This document shows, piece by piece, positions 49,203 through 58,756 of a stretch of 64,000 nucleotides of DNA (position 1 is its first letter; each line of letters opens with the position of its first letter). Made by a program: the position numbers and the translations under genes. Under the pieces are notes generated by a model. That model made no database searches, was not told where the DNA came from, and saw nothing but the letters and a program-made list of their open reading frames with translations. The DNA comes from Brevipalpus yothersi (taxonomy: Eukaryota; Arthropoda; Arachnida; Trombidiformes; Tenuipalpidae). The DNA is taken from positions 186,001-250,000 of the forward strand of contig QZCP01000146.1 of the NCBI GenBank assembly GCA_003956705.1, written 5' to 3'.

Positions 49203-49713
49203 TCATGGATAAGATTTTTCTACTTGCTCAATTCCACTCAATTCAATGCTCTTTTCACCTCTGTCATCATCATCATCGTCATCATCATCTGAAAATAAGA
49301 ATAGAGTAAGAGAAAATCAGAAAACACATCGATCATTTCCACAATTTGATCTGCCATAAGGGAACAAATCTGTGTGCGAAAAATTATTGATTACACTTAC
49401 TTCCAATGAAATTTAAACCATCATCAACACTGTTCTCTCCAACATCATGCTCTTCGATCACCAGTCCATCGTGTTCATACTTATCCTCCTTAATAACTTT
49501 CAATTCATTCGAAATTCGAGATGCATCACGAATATTGAGAGTTGGTGTTGCCCGTGAGCTTTCCGGCTCAATAGGAATGACCACAACTCCCATTATTGAA
49601 TTGTGTTGGTCCGCTAAGGTTGATGAGAATAAGTCTATACCGGGAATTTCTTCATGAGATTCGGACAATCGAGATGCTCCACCATTGTTCGATGCATCAT
49701 CATCACTCATCAT
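49203..49713 (-). CDS. Two-exon host-like gene piece inside the LTR element, antisense
   Basis: Exons 49713-49401 and 49288-49203 are joined through a 112-bp intron with good sites (A|gtaagtg ... cttattttcag|AT). The product of ~132 residues is acidic: MMSDDDASNNGGASRLSESH, IDLFSSTLADQHNS, an internal IEPESSRATP, then a run of eight Asp and a C-terminus IEQVEKSYP. No recognised domain. The reading may extend further upstream (EEQQQQVP). An intron in antisense orientation means this piece was not acquired from a spliced sense transcript of the element. Confidence 0.45.
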
Positions 49714-49928
49714 TGGAACTTGCTGCTGTTGCTCCTCTGGATTATTGATTCCAATCGACTGGCCGATAGATTGACATCTTTCTTCACCGCTGATGAAGTT
49801 TCTTCCGATAGTGTTAGAAAATCAGTAGGGCTTATCAAAAGCCGTTAACTTGAATTGCTCGATGAGATGGAATTAATACACAACCAATCGAAAATTTAGG
49901 TTTATCAACAAAGCGTATCGGTGATATA

Positions 49929-50450
49929 TCATCCATTTTTGACGGTATTAGTGATCAGCGGCCATTTTTCATTTGGTTCCTGGACTAAAGTGTGGTTTAT
50001 ACCAAGAAGAGAACGAGCCATCCTCACTCTCATCGATGGATCGTCTGGCAGTAGTTGATGTACCATACGTTCATGGTATGGCTTCATATGCAGATCAGAT
50101 CTCAGGACTCGATGCAGTGATGTAGCCGAGATCGGACGACCCTCTTCAGCCATCTCTTGAGCCAATCTCCGAGTACTAGTTGGCTCTCCAGCTGCAAGAT
50201 GCTCTTGACAGAGCTCTCGAATCCGATGAATGTTCTCTCGAGTCCTAACCGTTCTTCCCTGACCTGGATGTTCCAAAGTTACCCGACCATGCTCTTTCCA
50301 ATTATCGTAAATACGCTTGATAGTCTTAGGACTTGGATCAATCTTAAGCTCTCTACGAAGGTATCTCTGTGTGAGGGCCACAGAACATCCATGCATTGCG
50401 AAAGCCTCCGCTATTTCGGCCTTCTGTTGATCCGAATACCTTGAAACCAT
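49929..50450 (-). pseudogene. Transposase N-terminal fragment (DUF4817/mariner-like HTH)
   Basis: About 170 residues beginning MVSRYSDQQKAEIAEAFAMH, with the linker GRTVRTRENIHRIRELC, TSTRRLAQEM, SATSLHRVLRSDLHMKPYHE and LLPDDPSMRVRMA, the paired helix-turn-helix arrangement seen in arthropod mariner-related transposases. The DDE catalytic domain is missing. It lies antisense within the LTR element. Confidence 0.75.
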
Positions 50451-50483
50451 CTTCCAAAGAAATCTACCCCAATGTATGATCAA

Positions 50484-50610
50484 CGATACCAAATGAGACC
50501 CGAATGACCAATGAAACCAAATGAATCCAAATACCAAATGAATCCAAATACCAAATGAACCGACGATACCAAATGAACCAAAGGATACCAATGAAAGACC
50601 AACGAATAAT
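50484..50610. repeat. Short tandem repeat around 'accaaatgaatccaaat'
   Basis: Irregular repetition of accaaatga / atccaaat units over ~125 bp inside the LTR element. Confidence 0.7.
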
Positions 50611-51672
50611 GATTGAACGGAGAAACGAAGACTCCAATAACTCCAATCGCAAAGAGAAAGCTTGCTGAATACTTGAAATCAATCGAGAAACTTGGAAACC
50701 AATCAATTACCCATCGGGTAAGTAATGTTTTTGACATCACAACCAGTCGGATAAAAAAACCCCATGTAAAGTCTATAGAGACTTTGAACGCTAATATTTT
50801 CATTAATTTTGGGAAAATTCCATAAATATCTGAATGTAATGATGGTTCCTCATGATACTGATAGTATCGGATCAAAAAAATCCAATTTCCATCATTTCTC
50901 TGGGAGTTATACCCTTTTTAAATTTGTGTTAGCACCATTTGGATTCATGTTAGCACCACCTATGTTAAGTCTATGGGAGGTTTGACCCTCTCTAATTTCT
51001 GTCTCAATGAGAAAATTCAATCAAATATCAGATAATACGGAAGCATTCCAGTGTCTTAACACTCTCTTATTGGAATCCGTCCGAATTTTCTATTTTTTCA
51101 AGATTTAGACAAAGTTAAAATTGTGTTAGCACCATCTGATAGGCTTCCCACGTTAAAAAAAGGTATAGCATAACTTTTTTATCTCTTATCTTATCGATCT
51201 CGAATTAGCTTTATTAGATGTAATTTTTCATGAGAATTCCAAAAATGTCATAGTTTTGTGAAAACTCCGCTCACCAGCTGAGATATCCTAAATTTCCACT
51301 TTGGACCCTGTTATCTATCCTGCAAGTTCATTGGACTCTGTCAAAACTCATGGCAAACAAATCTCACACATTTTTACTCTAAAATATCGAAAAAGTTTTC
51401 AGAATTCTACGAAGGGTCCTCGAGATATAAGCGTTTCAAACTCGGTATATTACTCTGAAACACTCTGTATACTATGCACTGTGTGTGTGTATGTTTTATT
51501 TATTAACAAAATGAAATCTACCTTGATGTTTACTATTGATCATTGGTGATCAGTGTACAGTGTATATATCCTGAGGGCTCCAATCATCATTATAATCATC
51601 ACTACACCAAGTGTGTGCATGAAAGGTATATACACACCTGTGGGTAGCCTTAATTAAGGTTTAATAGCGAAA

Positions 51673-52405
51673 ATGTACAACGAATGGCCTTTAATTGAAG
51701 TCAATGCTCTGTTTGAGGAAAGTAAATGGAGTGTTTTACACAAGTTTCCCTATGTAAATGGCCAAAATATTGTCAACTCGGTGGTCAGAGAGTTGGCAGG
51801 TAATCTTAAAAGTGGGACGTGATTCACACACATCTATCGGTGTTAATGATAATGTTTTCACTGATCAAGAAGCAGCTAATTATTTGCGAACCGATCGAGA
51901 TGTTCAATGGGTTATGGAAGTTATTTGTTTTGGTTTATCATTACCTCTCATCACTACTGAGCAGCATGAAGCTCTACGAGATTGTGTAAATATTTATTGT
52001 GAATGGATACATTCATTGATTCCCAATGAATCGGCAATCAAAGTGATCCCGAGTCCAGTACTTAATGATCCGAATCAATATTTTAGACGAATTATACAGC
52101 ATCTATACAATGTTTTTCTACTTCGAACAAATTCAAATTATTCAATCCATTCACCAAGCCCATCTCCTGATCTTAATCCCAACGATATCATTTCTCGTCC
52201 AGCAATGCTATGCCATCGAGTATTGAGAACAATCGCTAGCATCACACAAGATGAAACCAATGTGATGGACAGAGAAACATGAAAATTACCTCTATTGTTC
52301 CTATTGGCAATTAACAATTCATTGCTAGCTCCTCCAACGGATAAAGATGATATTGGACGAGCAAAACTCTGTGAACGTGTTGTCGGTGTTCTTTTTGAAA
52401 TTTGG
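51673..52405 (+). pseudogene. RALGAPB: RalGAP-beta N-terminal fragment, broken
   Basis: Begins with ATG and MYNEWPLIEVNAL, as the family does, changes frame near 51810, then continues LRTDRDVQWVMEVICFGLSL, VNIYCEWIHSLIPNES, DPNQYFRRIIQHLYNVFLL and VLRTIASITQDETNVMDRET. There an in-frame TGA replaces the conserved Trp, after which LLFLLAINNSLLAPPT and GVLFEIW follow in the same frame. This is ~240 residues from the start of the non-catalytic subunit of the Ral GTPase-activating complex (~1,490 residues in human). The match is from memory of the family. No introns are seen in the fragment. It stops abruptly where an exonuclease-like sequence begins in another frame. Confidence 0.8.
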
Positions 52406-53006
52406 ACAATATGGTGCATCCAATGTACATCTATCTGGTTGGTGTGGTCAACATGGACCACAAACTATGTTGTTTGAAGTGATCAGACGCCCAGTTTTGA
52501 GAAAATACGGCCTCAACACTTCAATATCAGGGATACAAGCACAGGACTTGTTTTATGGTGAACAAGAAGAAGTCGTTAAAGATAAAATTCTAAGAATGAT
52601 AAAGGGTCATAGAATCATATGTCATGGCTCTGGTGATTTGCCCAGTCTTGGAATTACAGATGCTGATATAAGAAACAATTCAATTGAAGTAGTTAACACA
52701 CAACACTTATGGGGAAAAGATGGGGAAAATCAAACGATTGGATTATCTCTACACGATGCCTTCTGGTATGGTGGAAGATTGCTCCGGAGAGAAGGTTACC
52801 AGAGAACTTCCCCAATAAATGGTCACTCTCCTGGAAGAGACAGTCGGCTAACACTACTGATTTGTCGCAAGTATTATATGATAAAAGAAAAATTTGGTAT
52901 TATTCCGAGGGCCTCTGAATTACGGAAAGCAAATTTTGGATATAATTATACCCAATGGCTAAAAGATCATGGTCTACAAGATTCAGATTATCATCAAATA
53001 TACTAA
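52400..53006 (+). pseudogene. ISG20/REX4-like exonuclease fragment, joined to RalGAP-beta
   Basis: About 200 residues resembling a DEDDh 3'-5' exonuclease: SISGIQAQDL, a GHRIICHGSGDLPSLGI segment (equivalent to VGHDLKHDFQAL), VVNTQHLW where the family has DT, and the final motif GHSPGRDSRLTLLICRKY with the conserved His and Asp. The first motif (D-x-E) that should precede is absent, so activity is not expected. The open frame is different from that of the preceding RalGAP fragment. It ends at a stop shortly before the right LTR. Confidence 0.55.
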
Positions 53007-53183
53007 AGATACTCGTTAGTACTCTATACTAAAAAGTTACTTATTAGATTTACTTATTAATATTACTATTAATTATACTAAACTCACATAATAACACACT
53101 ATTATACTCTTATACTCTTATACTCTTATACTATAATCATGAGCCCATGGAAAGAGAGACCTTTCCAACTAGAGACGGGCAAA

Positions 53184-53324
53184 TGAAACCTGAAAAACTG
53201 GATTCCTGAAGGAAGAACGAATTATAAAACTCGATCGTAAAATGATCAGGAGAGTACGAACTCTTGAACTGTTCAGTTCAGTGAAAAATAAAACTGTTAA
53301 TCGTTAAGAAAAATATTGATTCCA
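53184..53324 (+). repeat. Right LTR
   Basis: Near-identical to 47118-47256, preceded by purine-rich agagacgggcaa and followed by the TTGAC target duplication. Confidence 0.88.
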
Positions 53325-53332
53325 TTGACCTC

Positions 53333-53473
53333 CTACTGATGAGGTTGACTATTTCTTATCTCGAGCGTGTCTATCATTTCATCAAGCCGTTGGTGTTCGA
53401 AGCCTGTGCTACCCTCTGTCCTTGGCCTTTCAAATTCAACAGGGTCATCAGCTTCTGTCTTCATTAGCGCCAT
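53333..53473 (-). CDS. Small open frame of the outer element, 46 residues
   Basis: MALMKTEADDPVEFERPRTE ... IRNSQPHQ, ending just before the LTR insertion point. It reads like real protein (acidic, no low complexity) and lies on the same strand as the element's zinc-finger block, so it might be a leader exon of that gene. No family is recognised and no donor site was found. Confidence 0.3.
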   Translation of the reverse strand: MALMKTEADDPVEFERPRTEGSTGFEHQRLDEMIDTLEIRNSQPHQ

Positions 53474-53680
53474 TTTCCATGTAAAAAAGATAGTTTATGT
53501 TCTTTCAATTGTCATTTGTGATCTAGATCTCTAACTGATCGTGTCTCTAGGACCATACCTTGTGCCAAGATTCTCATTATAATTTGTTCAGTGTTTGCCA
53601 TTCATCCTCATCCGTCTCCTCTAGTGTTGTTGATTCACATAGCTGACGGAAACATCCACACGTGCTGTATAGTTGCATCA

Positions 53681-54497
53681 ATGGCATTCAATTGGGATGG
53701 TAAGTTCTTCATTTTCAATTCTTTTAACTATCTTCCAGCCTATCTTCAACGCTATTCTTTCACTTGATCCTACTTCATATTCCTTAGGTATTTCTACCAT
53801 CCTTGATGGACCGGTAACTGAGTATTGTGAGAAAGAGTATGGTGATGTCATCCAAGTTTATCATGCTAAGAGATCTGAACATTATCATCTCCGCCAGAAG
53901 ATGCGTGAATTTCGTGCAAGCGTTGGTTACGCTGGAACAGTTTTACCATTCGGTATGGATTTCACTGGCATCGGGACCCAGCGCGATGTATTGATGTTCT
54001 CACGTCCTCAGCTCTTAATGGTGGATATTGTGGCCAGGTTTGGATATTTTGTGGCAAAATACGATGATGATAATTCCTTTTGTCAGTACTGTCGCTCAGC
54101 TGTCATTTGTCGCGTTAGGCAAGATTCTGACATGCACATTTTTTATGTCACCGCTAATTATGTGGACACGCTAACTATCTATCCTGACATCACCCCTTTG
54201 GCCCCTACTTTGCGTGCTCCTCGAGCAATGGATAGAGAGGGACATCCTGGTTTCGGTGATGCCCTTGGATACGCCATAGATGATTACCGTGCGAATTTAT
54301 TGGGACGCGCTCCTCGTAACCGTCCTTTCGAACCCACTGAATTTGATACCCATCCCATCGCCGATGCTTTCTTTCTCCATATGCGATATACCGATTGTCC
54401 GCTCATTTGTCTTATTAATCGAATGGGCTCTTATCATCCTAATCAATATCGCTGTGAGGCCATTCGTCGCGAGCGTTTCGAAACACACAAGTTCTGA
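53681..54497 (+). CDS. Spliced gene of the outer element, family unknown
   Basis: Exon 1 53681-53699 (MAFNWD) and exon 2 53788-54497, with an 88-bp intron bearing consensus sites (G|gtaagt ... attccttag|GT), give an undamaged 242-residue product starting MAFNWDGISTILDGPVTEYC. Notable segments are the basic LRQKMREFRASVGYAG, a central FCQYCRSAVICR that could bind a metal, and a Pro/Arg-rich stretch before FDTHPIADAFF. The region is more GC-rich than the host flanks. I do not recognise the family. A poly(A)-type AATAAA lies ~240 bp after the stop. As the only uninterrupted frame in the element, it may be a functional element gene. Confidence 0.6.
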
Positions 54498-55050
54498 CGG
54501 GTTGCATCTGGCAACTACTTTTCGCCTAATTCTTATGCTTATTGGCTCTCGAGGTGCCTTGGGGTCAGCTTCCGATCTTACTCATCTCCCGCTTCTCTAA
54601 CTTGATTGTAATCTCTCTATTTTATACTTATCCATCCTTTTTCTAGCTCTCATTACTCATTCCAATGTATGTTTGACTTTTTTGTGTGTCAATTCTGATC
54701 TCGTAGTTCCCACTGTCCCTACATACTCAGCTGCCAATAAATTCTCATTCTATTATCTATTTATTGACTCTAATTATTACTAAGTTTCCTGATATTCCGA
54801 TTCATCTCGCCATATCGCCGTAGCCAGGGTTCCTCTCGGTTCAGCCTCATCTACAATGCATTGTTGTTCTGTCCCTGTTCTGGTAGCCATACCCATTCGT
54901 TTTCAGATCCATCCATAAATTGGTATAGATATGAGGCCTATTGTTTCCAATATAGTAAGTTTATTAGGCTACTGAATTCATAATTCACATCACAGCAACG
55001 CCGTAAGTCGGCAACCACATCAGTTCATCTTCGCCTACAATACATAATTA

Positions 55051-55363
55051 CACAACATTCTACAGATAAAGTACATCCTTTAAAATCTTTGCAGTCACAA
55101 CAGCTGAGATATGTCACAGTTTCATCATCAAGATTTCCTTCCTTTCTAGCATATATCATCAAATTGTACCATTCAAGATTTGATTTATCTGTACAAAACC
55201 AGTCATTGTTTTTGTTACATCGGAATCTTTCTTTAGCTTCTGCATAAAGGTGATTCCACTCAGACAGATTTGTTTCATCTGGATCTATGAATATTCTCAC
55301 AGCTAGATGCTTGACTTTCGTATTGTAAAATCTCGACTTCGTCATTTCGAAAAGTGTTTCCAC
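55051..55363 (-). pseudogene. Array gene copy B/C, 5' part
   Basis: 5' portion of the array gene split by the 10.37-kb insertion; continuous with 44679 and below once the insertion is removed. It encodes FEMTKSRFYNTKVKHLAVRI, FIDPDETNLSEWNHLYAEAK and TYLSCCDCKDFKGCTLSVEC. In frame it lacks the N-terminal ~45 residues of the intact copy, and no ATG precedes the homologous SLESVE segment. Confidence 0.8.
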
Positions 55364-55920
55364 CGATTCAAGTGATGAGCTGAAGTTGAAATGAAATGTG
55401 TCAGCTCAGCTTCTTCAAAGATTAGACAGCTTAGATTATCAGCAATAGAGACAAATCTCTTCTATCTGATGTAACATCCAATGTTGATGAGAAAGTAAAA
55501 CTCTAGAATGGCTCATTACACGGCTATAGAACGATCAATTCCTCTTTCTAATCGACAAGATTGTGAGATTCTCTATCGAACTACATCTCAATTGTATCTC
55601 AATTGGTGAAAATAAGGCTCGAAACAATACTACTTTCCTTAGCCCATCAAGAGGGCTCAATATGGTGGTTCAAAATCCATTGAAAAAACAAGAGACAGAG
55701 AAGAACATCCTGAAAAATTAATTTGGGTGAGAGAAAGAGGTGAATGAAAACTAGCTCAGAAAAAATAAAACTCAAAAGTGTGCGCAAACAAATTTTATTT
55801 ATTTAACCATTAGAAAGAAGATACACCACTGATTCAGTATTCTGAGCCATTGAGATAATCATCTGGCCAATTCTGATGATGAGAAAAATTTGATCAAGCT
55901 ATGAGTGAGAAGTTGGTGGT
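55364..55920. repeat. Array spacer, copy 2
   Basis: 557 bp, nearly identical to 42187-42743. Contains acatctcaattgtatct and gctcaatatggtgg segments shared with that copy. Confidence 0.85.
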
Positions 55921-57696
55921 TCATAAAGATGCATGACTGAGTTGAAAATACTGAGATTTTCTCTGCAAATACATTTCTTTGGCCAGATACACTATTTGCC
56001 ATACTTGTTTTTTAAGTTCCAGCGGAATCATTCCCATGGAATTGAAACAAGGCCTGAGATAATCTTGATCCATACAGCTGGTATTCATATCAATATCATC
56101 ATATTTTGGGGTCATCCCATAAATGATTGCATCTACATGATCATGAACATCCTTGAGACTATCTCTAACGTTGATTAAACAATCGAACCACTCAAGGTTT
56201 GCAAACGCCGGACAATCGAACTTTCGTAACTCCCTCCAGGTCATTTCATCGTAAATTCCATGATGGATGTTGTCTGGATATGGAAATTGAGCAAGAAAGT
56301 TCTTTTTGGCCTCCTCATAACAGGCAATCCATTTCACTCTGATAGCTTCATCTTGATTGGCAAATCTTTCTTTTGCGAGTTTCAGTCGATTTTGATTATC
56401 AAGTTTTTCCGAATAGCGTTTGATCAGCACTTCGGACTGATCATGACTTCGTTTCATGTCTTCAAGTGATCTCGGTGTCCAGCTCTTTCTCTTTTTGGGC
56501 TTCATTTTAGTGTTGATCTCAAAAGGATGATTTATTTTCAACATATACTCTCTTAACATTTCATGTGCCCATTCAAAGACACTCCACGCTTGATCCTCAA
56601 CATCTTGGGAAATTGTTCGAGGATCATAAGATAATCTGCGTTCTTCAAAAGATTTCCTTTCTCTCGGACAACAGGTAGATAAGACGGTGAAATATGAACA
56701 GTCACAATTGGAGAGATATTTGACAGTTATATCATCGAGATTCCTTTCCTTTCTTGCACGAATCATCAAATTGTACCATTCAAGATCCCTTGATCTCCAT
56801 GGAAAAAGCCCTTCATCACTATTATCACATCGAAATCTTTCTTTAGCTTCTTCATAAGCGTGATTCCACTCTGATAGATTTGTTTCATCTGGATCTATGA
56901 ATGTTTTCACAGCTACATGTTTGGTTTCGAACCAATCGAATTTCAACTTAACTCTTTCGAAATCCTTTTCCAACGTTTCAAGTATTTCTAAATAAAATTT
57001 TCTTGTCCTTTCATGGAATAAAGAGCCATCTTTCATTGTCAAAGAATTGATCATACTCTTGGTGGGCATCTTTAAGCTTTCTTTAGATAACTGCGAGGTA
57101 TCCATACTAACCAAAAAAGATTTTGACTCTATCATGTGTTCTTCGAGCTTTTTATCAACCAATTGAATGATACTCCAAGCTTTATCTTTAACAGCTTGTG
57201 GAGCTTGCTTGAGAGTGTCTGGTTTGCATTCCTCAAAAGAGTCTCTATCTCCACAACATTCTACAGATAAAGTACATCCTTTAAAATCTTCGCAGTCGCA
57301 ACAGCTGAGATATGTCACAGTTTCATCATCAAGATTTCCTTCCTTTCTAGCATATATCATCAAATTGTACCATTCAAGATTTGATTTATCTGTACAAAAC
57401 CAGTCATTGTTCTTGTTACATCGGAATCTTTCTTTAGCTTCTGCATAAAGGTGATTCCACTCTGATAGATTTGTTTCATCCGGATCTATGAATGTTTTCA
57501 CAGCTAGATGCTCGATTTCAAACCAATAGAATGACAACTTAGCACTCTCGAAATTCTTTTCTACCGATTCAAATGATTTCAACAAAAATTTTCTTTCCTC
57601 TTCATTGAATAAAGAGCCATCTCTCATCTTCAGGGGATTGATCATACTCTTCGGGGATGTCTTAAGGCTTTCCATTAAAGACTGAACGATATTCAT
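55921..57696 (-). CDS. Array gene copy D, intact; triple-repeat protein of unknown family
   Basis: Single exon, 591 residues, no signal peptide or membrane span. Three internal repeats of ~170-200 residues: repeat 1 (~10-185) and repeat 2 (~195-375) are close, each with SMIN(P/S)L.M.DGSLF, FIDPDETNLSEWNHLYAEAK (or HAYEEAK), ERFRC, LEWYNLMI.ARKE, a CxC cluster (CDCEDF/CDCSYF plus CC) and a helical end (KAWSIIQLVDKKLEEHM / QAWSVFEWAHEMLREYM). Repeat 3 (~395-580) is diverged (RVKWIACYEEAKKNF, FANLEWFDCLINVRDSLKD, KKQVWQIVYLAKEMYLQ). The pattern suggests an alpha-helical, possibly metal-binding module. I recognise no known family. It is the only uninterrupted member of a minus-strand tandem array. 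Confidence 0.75.
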   Translation of the reverse strand: MNIVQSLMESLKTSPKSMINPLKMRDGSLFNEEERKFLLKSFESVEKNFESAKLSFYWFEIEHLAVKTFIDPDETNLSEWNHLYAEAKERFRCNKNNDWFCTDKSNLEWYNLMIYARKEGNLDDETVTYLSCCDCEDFKGCTLSVECCGDRDSFEECKPDTLKQAPQAVKDKAWSIIQLVDKKLEEHMIESKSFLVSMDTSQLSKESLKMPTKSMINSLTMKDGSLFHERTRKFYLEILETLEKDFERVKLKFDWFETKHVAVKTFIDPDETNLSEWNHAYEEAKERFRCDNSDEGLFPWRSRDLEWYNLMIRARKERNLDDITVKYLSNCDCSYFTVLSTCCPRERKSFEERRLSYDPRTISQDVEDQAWSVFEWAHEMLREYMLKINHPFEINTKMKPKKRKSWTPRSLEDMKRSHDQSEVLIKRYSEKLDNQNRLKLAKERFANQDEAIRVKWIACYEEAKKNFLAQFPYPDNIHHGIYDEMTWRELRKFDCPAFANLEWFDCLINVRDSLKDVHDHVDAIIYGMTPKYDDIDMNTSCMDQDYLRPCFNSMGMIPLELKKQVWQIVYLAKEMYLQRKSQYFQLSHASL

Positions 57697-57779
57697 TTCG
57701 ATAAGAAAAGGGTAATATCACGGAATTTTTCAACAAGATTGAAAATTATCTACATCAAACGCTGAGATCCTACACTTTA

Positions 57780-57880
57780 GTTACTTGAGTTTCTCGTTAA
57801 AGAATTGATCATTCTCTTGGTGAGCATCTTCAAGCTCCGTTTATATGACTGCAAGGTATCCAAACTAGAAAAAAAGATAT
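57780..57880 (-). pseudogene. Array gene remnant E
   Basis: Reads LVSLDTLQSYKRSLKMLTKR then MINSLTRN on the minus strand, matching the start of repeat 2 of the intact copy. It shows that the array once extended further upstream. Confidence 0.6.
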
Positions 57881-58756
57881 TGATCACGGATACAAGAGAT
57901 TACAAAATCACTTTCGAGCACAAACCGAGATTTTCCACTGATGAGTATCAATAGGGTAGTAAGAGCGATTCTATATGAGATTGTAGTCACAAGAAGGATA
58001 GGAAATATTATCAATAACTTTCACTATAAGAACAATTTGGCTCTTTTGTGGAAATAATTTTCATGGACAAAGTTGAGGACCTCAACTCAGGAAACAACAA
58101 TGGCGACCAGCTCAATTGACCTTTAAATTTATACTAGTACTTAGTGAAAGTTTTTGAGTGCCAAAAAGTTGACCTATTTCCGGTTCCACCAAGCGGAAAA
58201 GGGGCGAAGTCAATTCAGTCTGCTACCAATCTATTGCATCAGACTATTTCTTACAACGAGAGACACTTTTGATGTCATATTTTTTTAATCCGCTTGTTGT
58301 GGTGATAACTCGATCATTAAGGATCCTCCTACAAAGCATAAGTACAATGTAAAAATCTTTCATGAGACTATTCACCAATCAAAAGTTTCTAATTTAACCA
58401 TGCAATAACGATATACCACATTCACTCATATCAATCTGTCTTGTGATAAGCAAGAAAATCAGGGTATCAATCTGCAAGAGGAAGTTACTGTTTCCTTCTT
58501 GATATCCGTTTGAATGGAGGCTCGCCAGAGTTAGATATGTGCACTGATTTGAACAATTTCCTGTGAAGTCAATTCATTTCAATCAATCAGAATCTCTCAG
58601 AAAATGAATACCTCCTCTTACCATTTATATTTCATACCATCGCTGTCATTTTACTCCTTTCACCATGTTGATTCAATTTTTTCTGAGGATAATTGCTCAA
58701 GTAAACCAGAAAATCGAGTGAACCAAGAAACCAGAGATCAATGATTCGAATAAAAA
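57881..58756. other. Intergenic between the array and the NPC1-domain gene
   Basis: No coding signal. 58080-58300 resembles 36690-36905 (shared caattgac.tt.aaa, ttccggt and spaced segments), and 58328-58343 matches the left flank of the MITE at 41458. Confidence 0.5.

Larger units (their letters stand above)
47118..53324 (+). mobile_element. 6.2-kb LTR element without gag/pol, carrying host gene pieces
   Basis: Left LTR 47118-47256 and right LTR 53184-53324 (139 and 141 bp, >90% identical by eye, TG...CA ends, internal AATAAA). TTGAC directly precedes the left LTR (47113-47117) and directly follows the right LTR (53325-53329), a 5-bp target duplication. Two bases after the left LTR comes TGGTGACCCGAACGTGATG, a tRNA primer-site motif resembling that of BEL/Pao elements. 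The interior has no recognisable gag, protease, reverse transcriptase or integrase. It contains an antisense host-like gene piece, a transposase fragment, a short tandem repeat, and a RalGAP-beta/exonuclease chimera; 47278-49202 shows nothing codable. The element is therefore non-autonomous. Confidence 0.85.
44680..55050. mobile_element. 10.37-kb nested insertion with 7-bp target duplication
   Basis: The array gene is cut between codons of ECC and GDRDSFEEC: sequence matching the intact paralogue stops after CACAACA (44673-44679) and resumes with CACAACA (55051-55057). The paralogue at about 57250-57265 has the uninterrupted site with one CACAACA. Removing the nested LTR element (47118-53324 and one TTGAC) leaves ~4.16 kb, visibly richer in G+C than the flanks, with a minus-strand coding block (44967-47001) and a plus-strand gene (53681-54497) pointing outward. 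I see no terminal inverted repeats and no poly(A) end, so the element class is undetermined. Confidence 0.8.

Noticed and set aside
50900..51150. Repeated 'gtgttagcaccat' motif as a possible functional array
   Set aside because: Only three or four irregular copies, no palindromes and no consistent spacing; more likely decayed repeat sequence.
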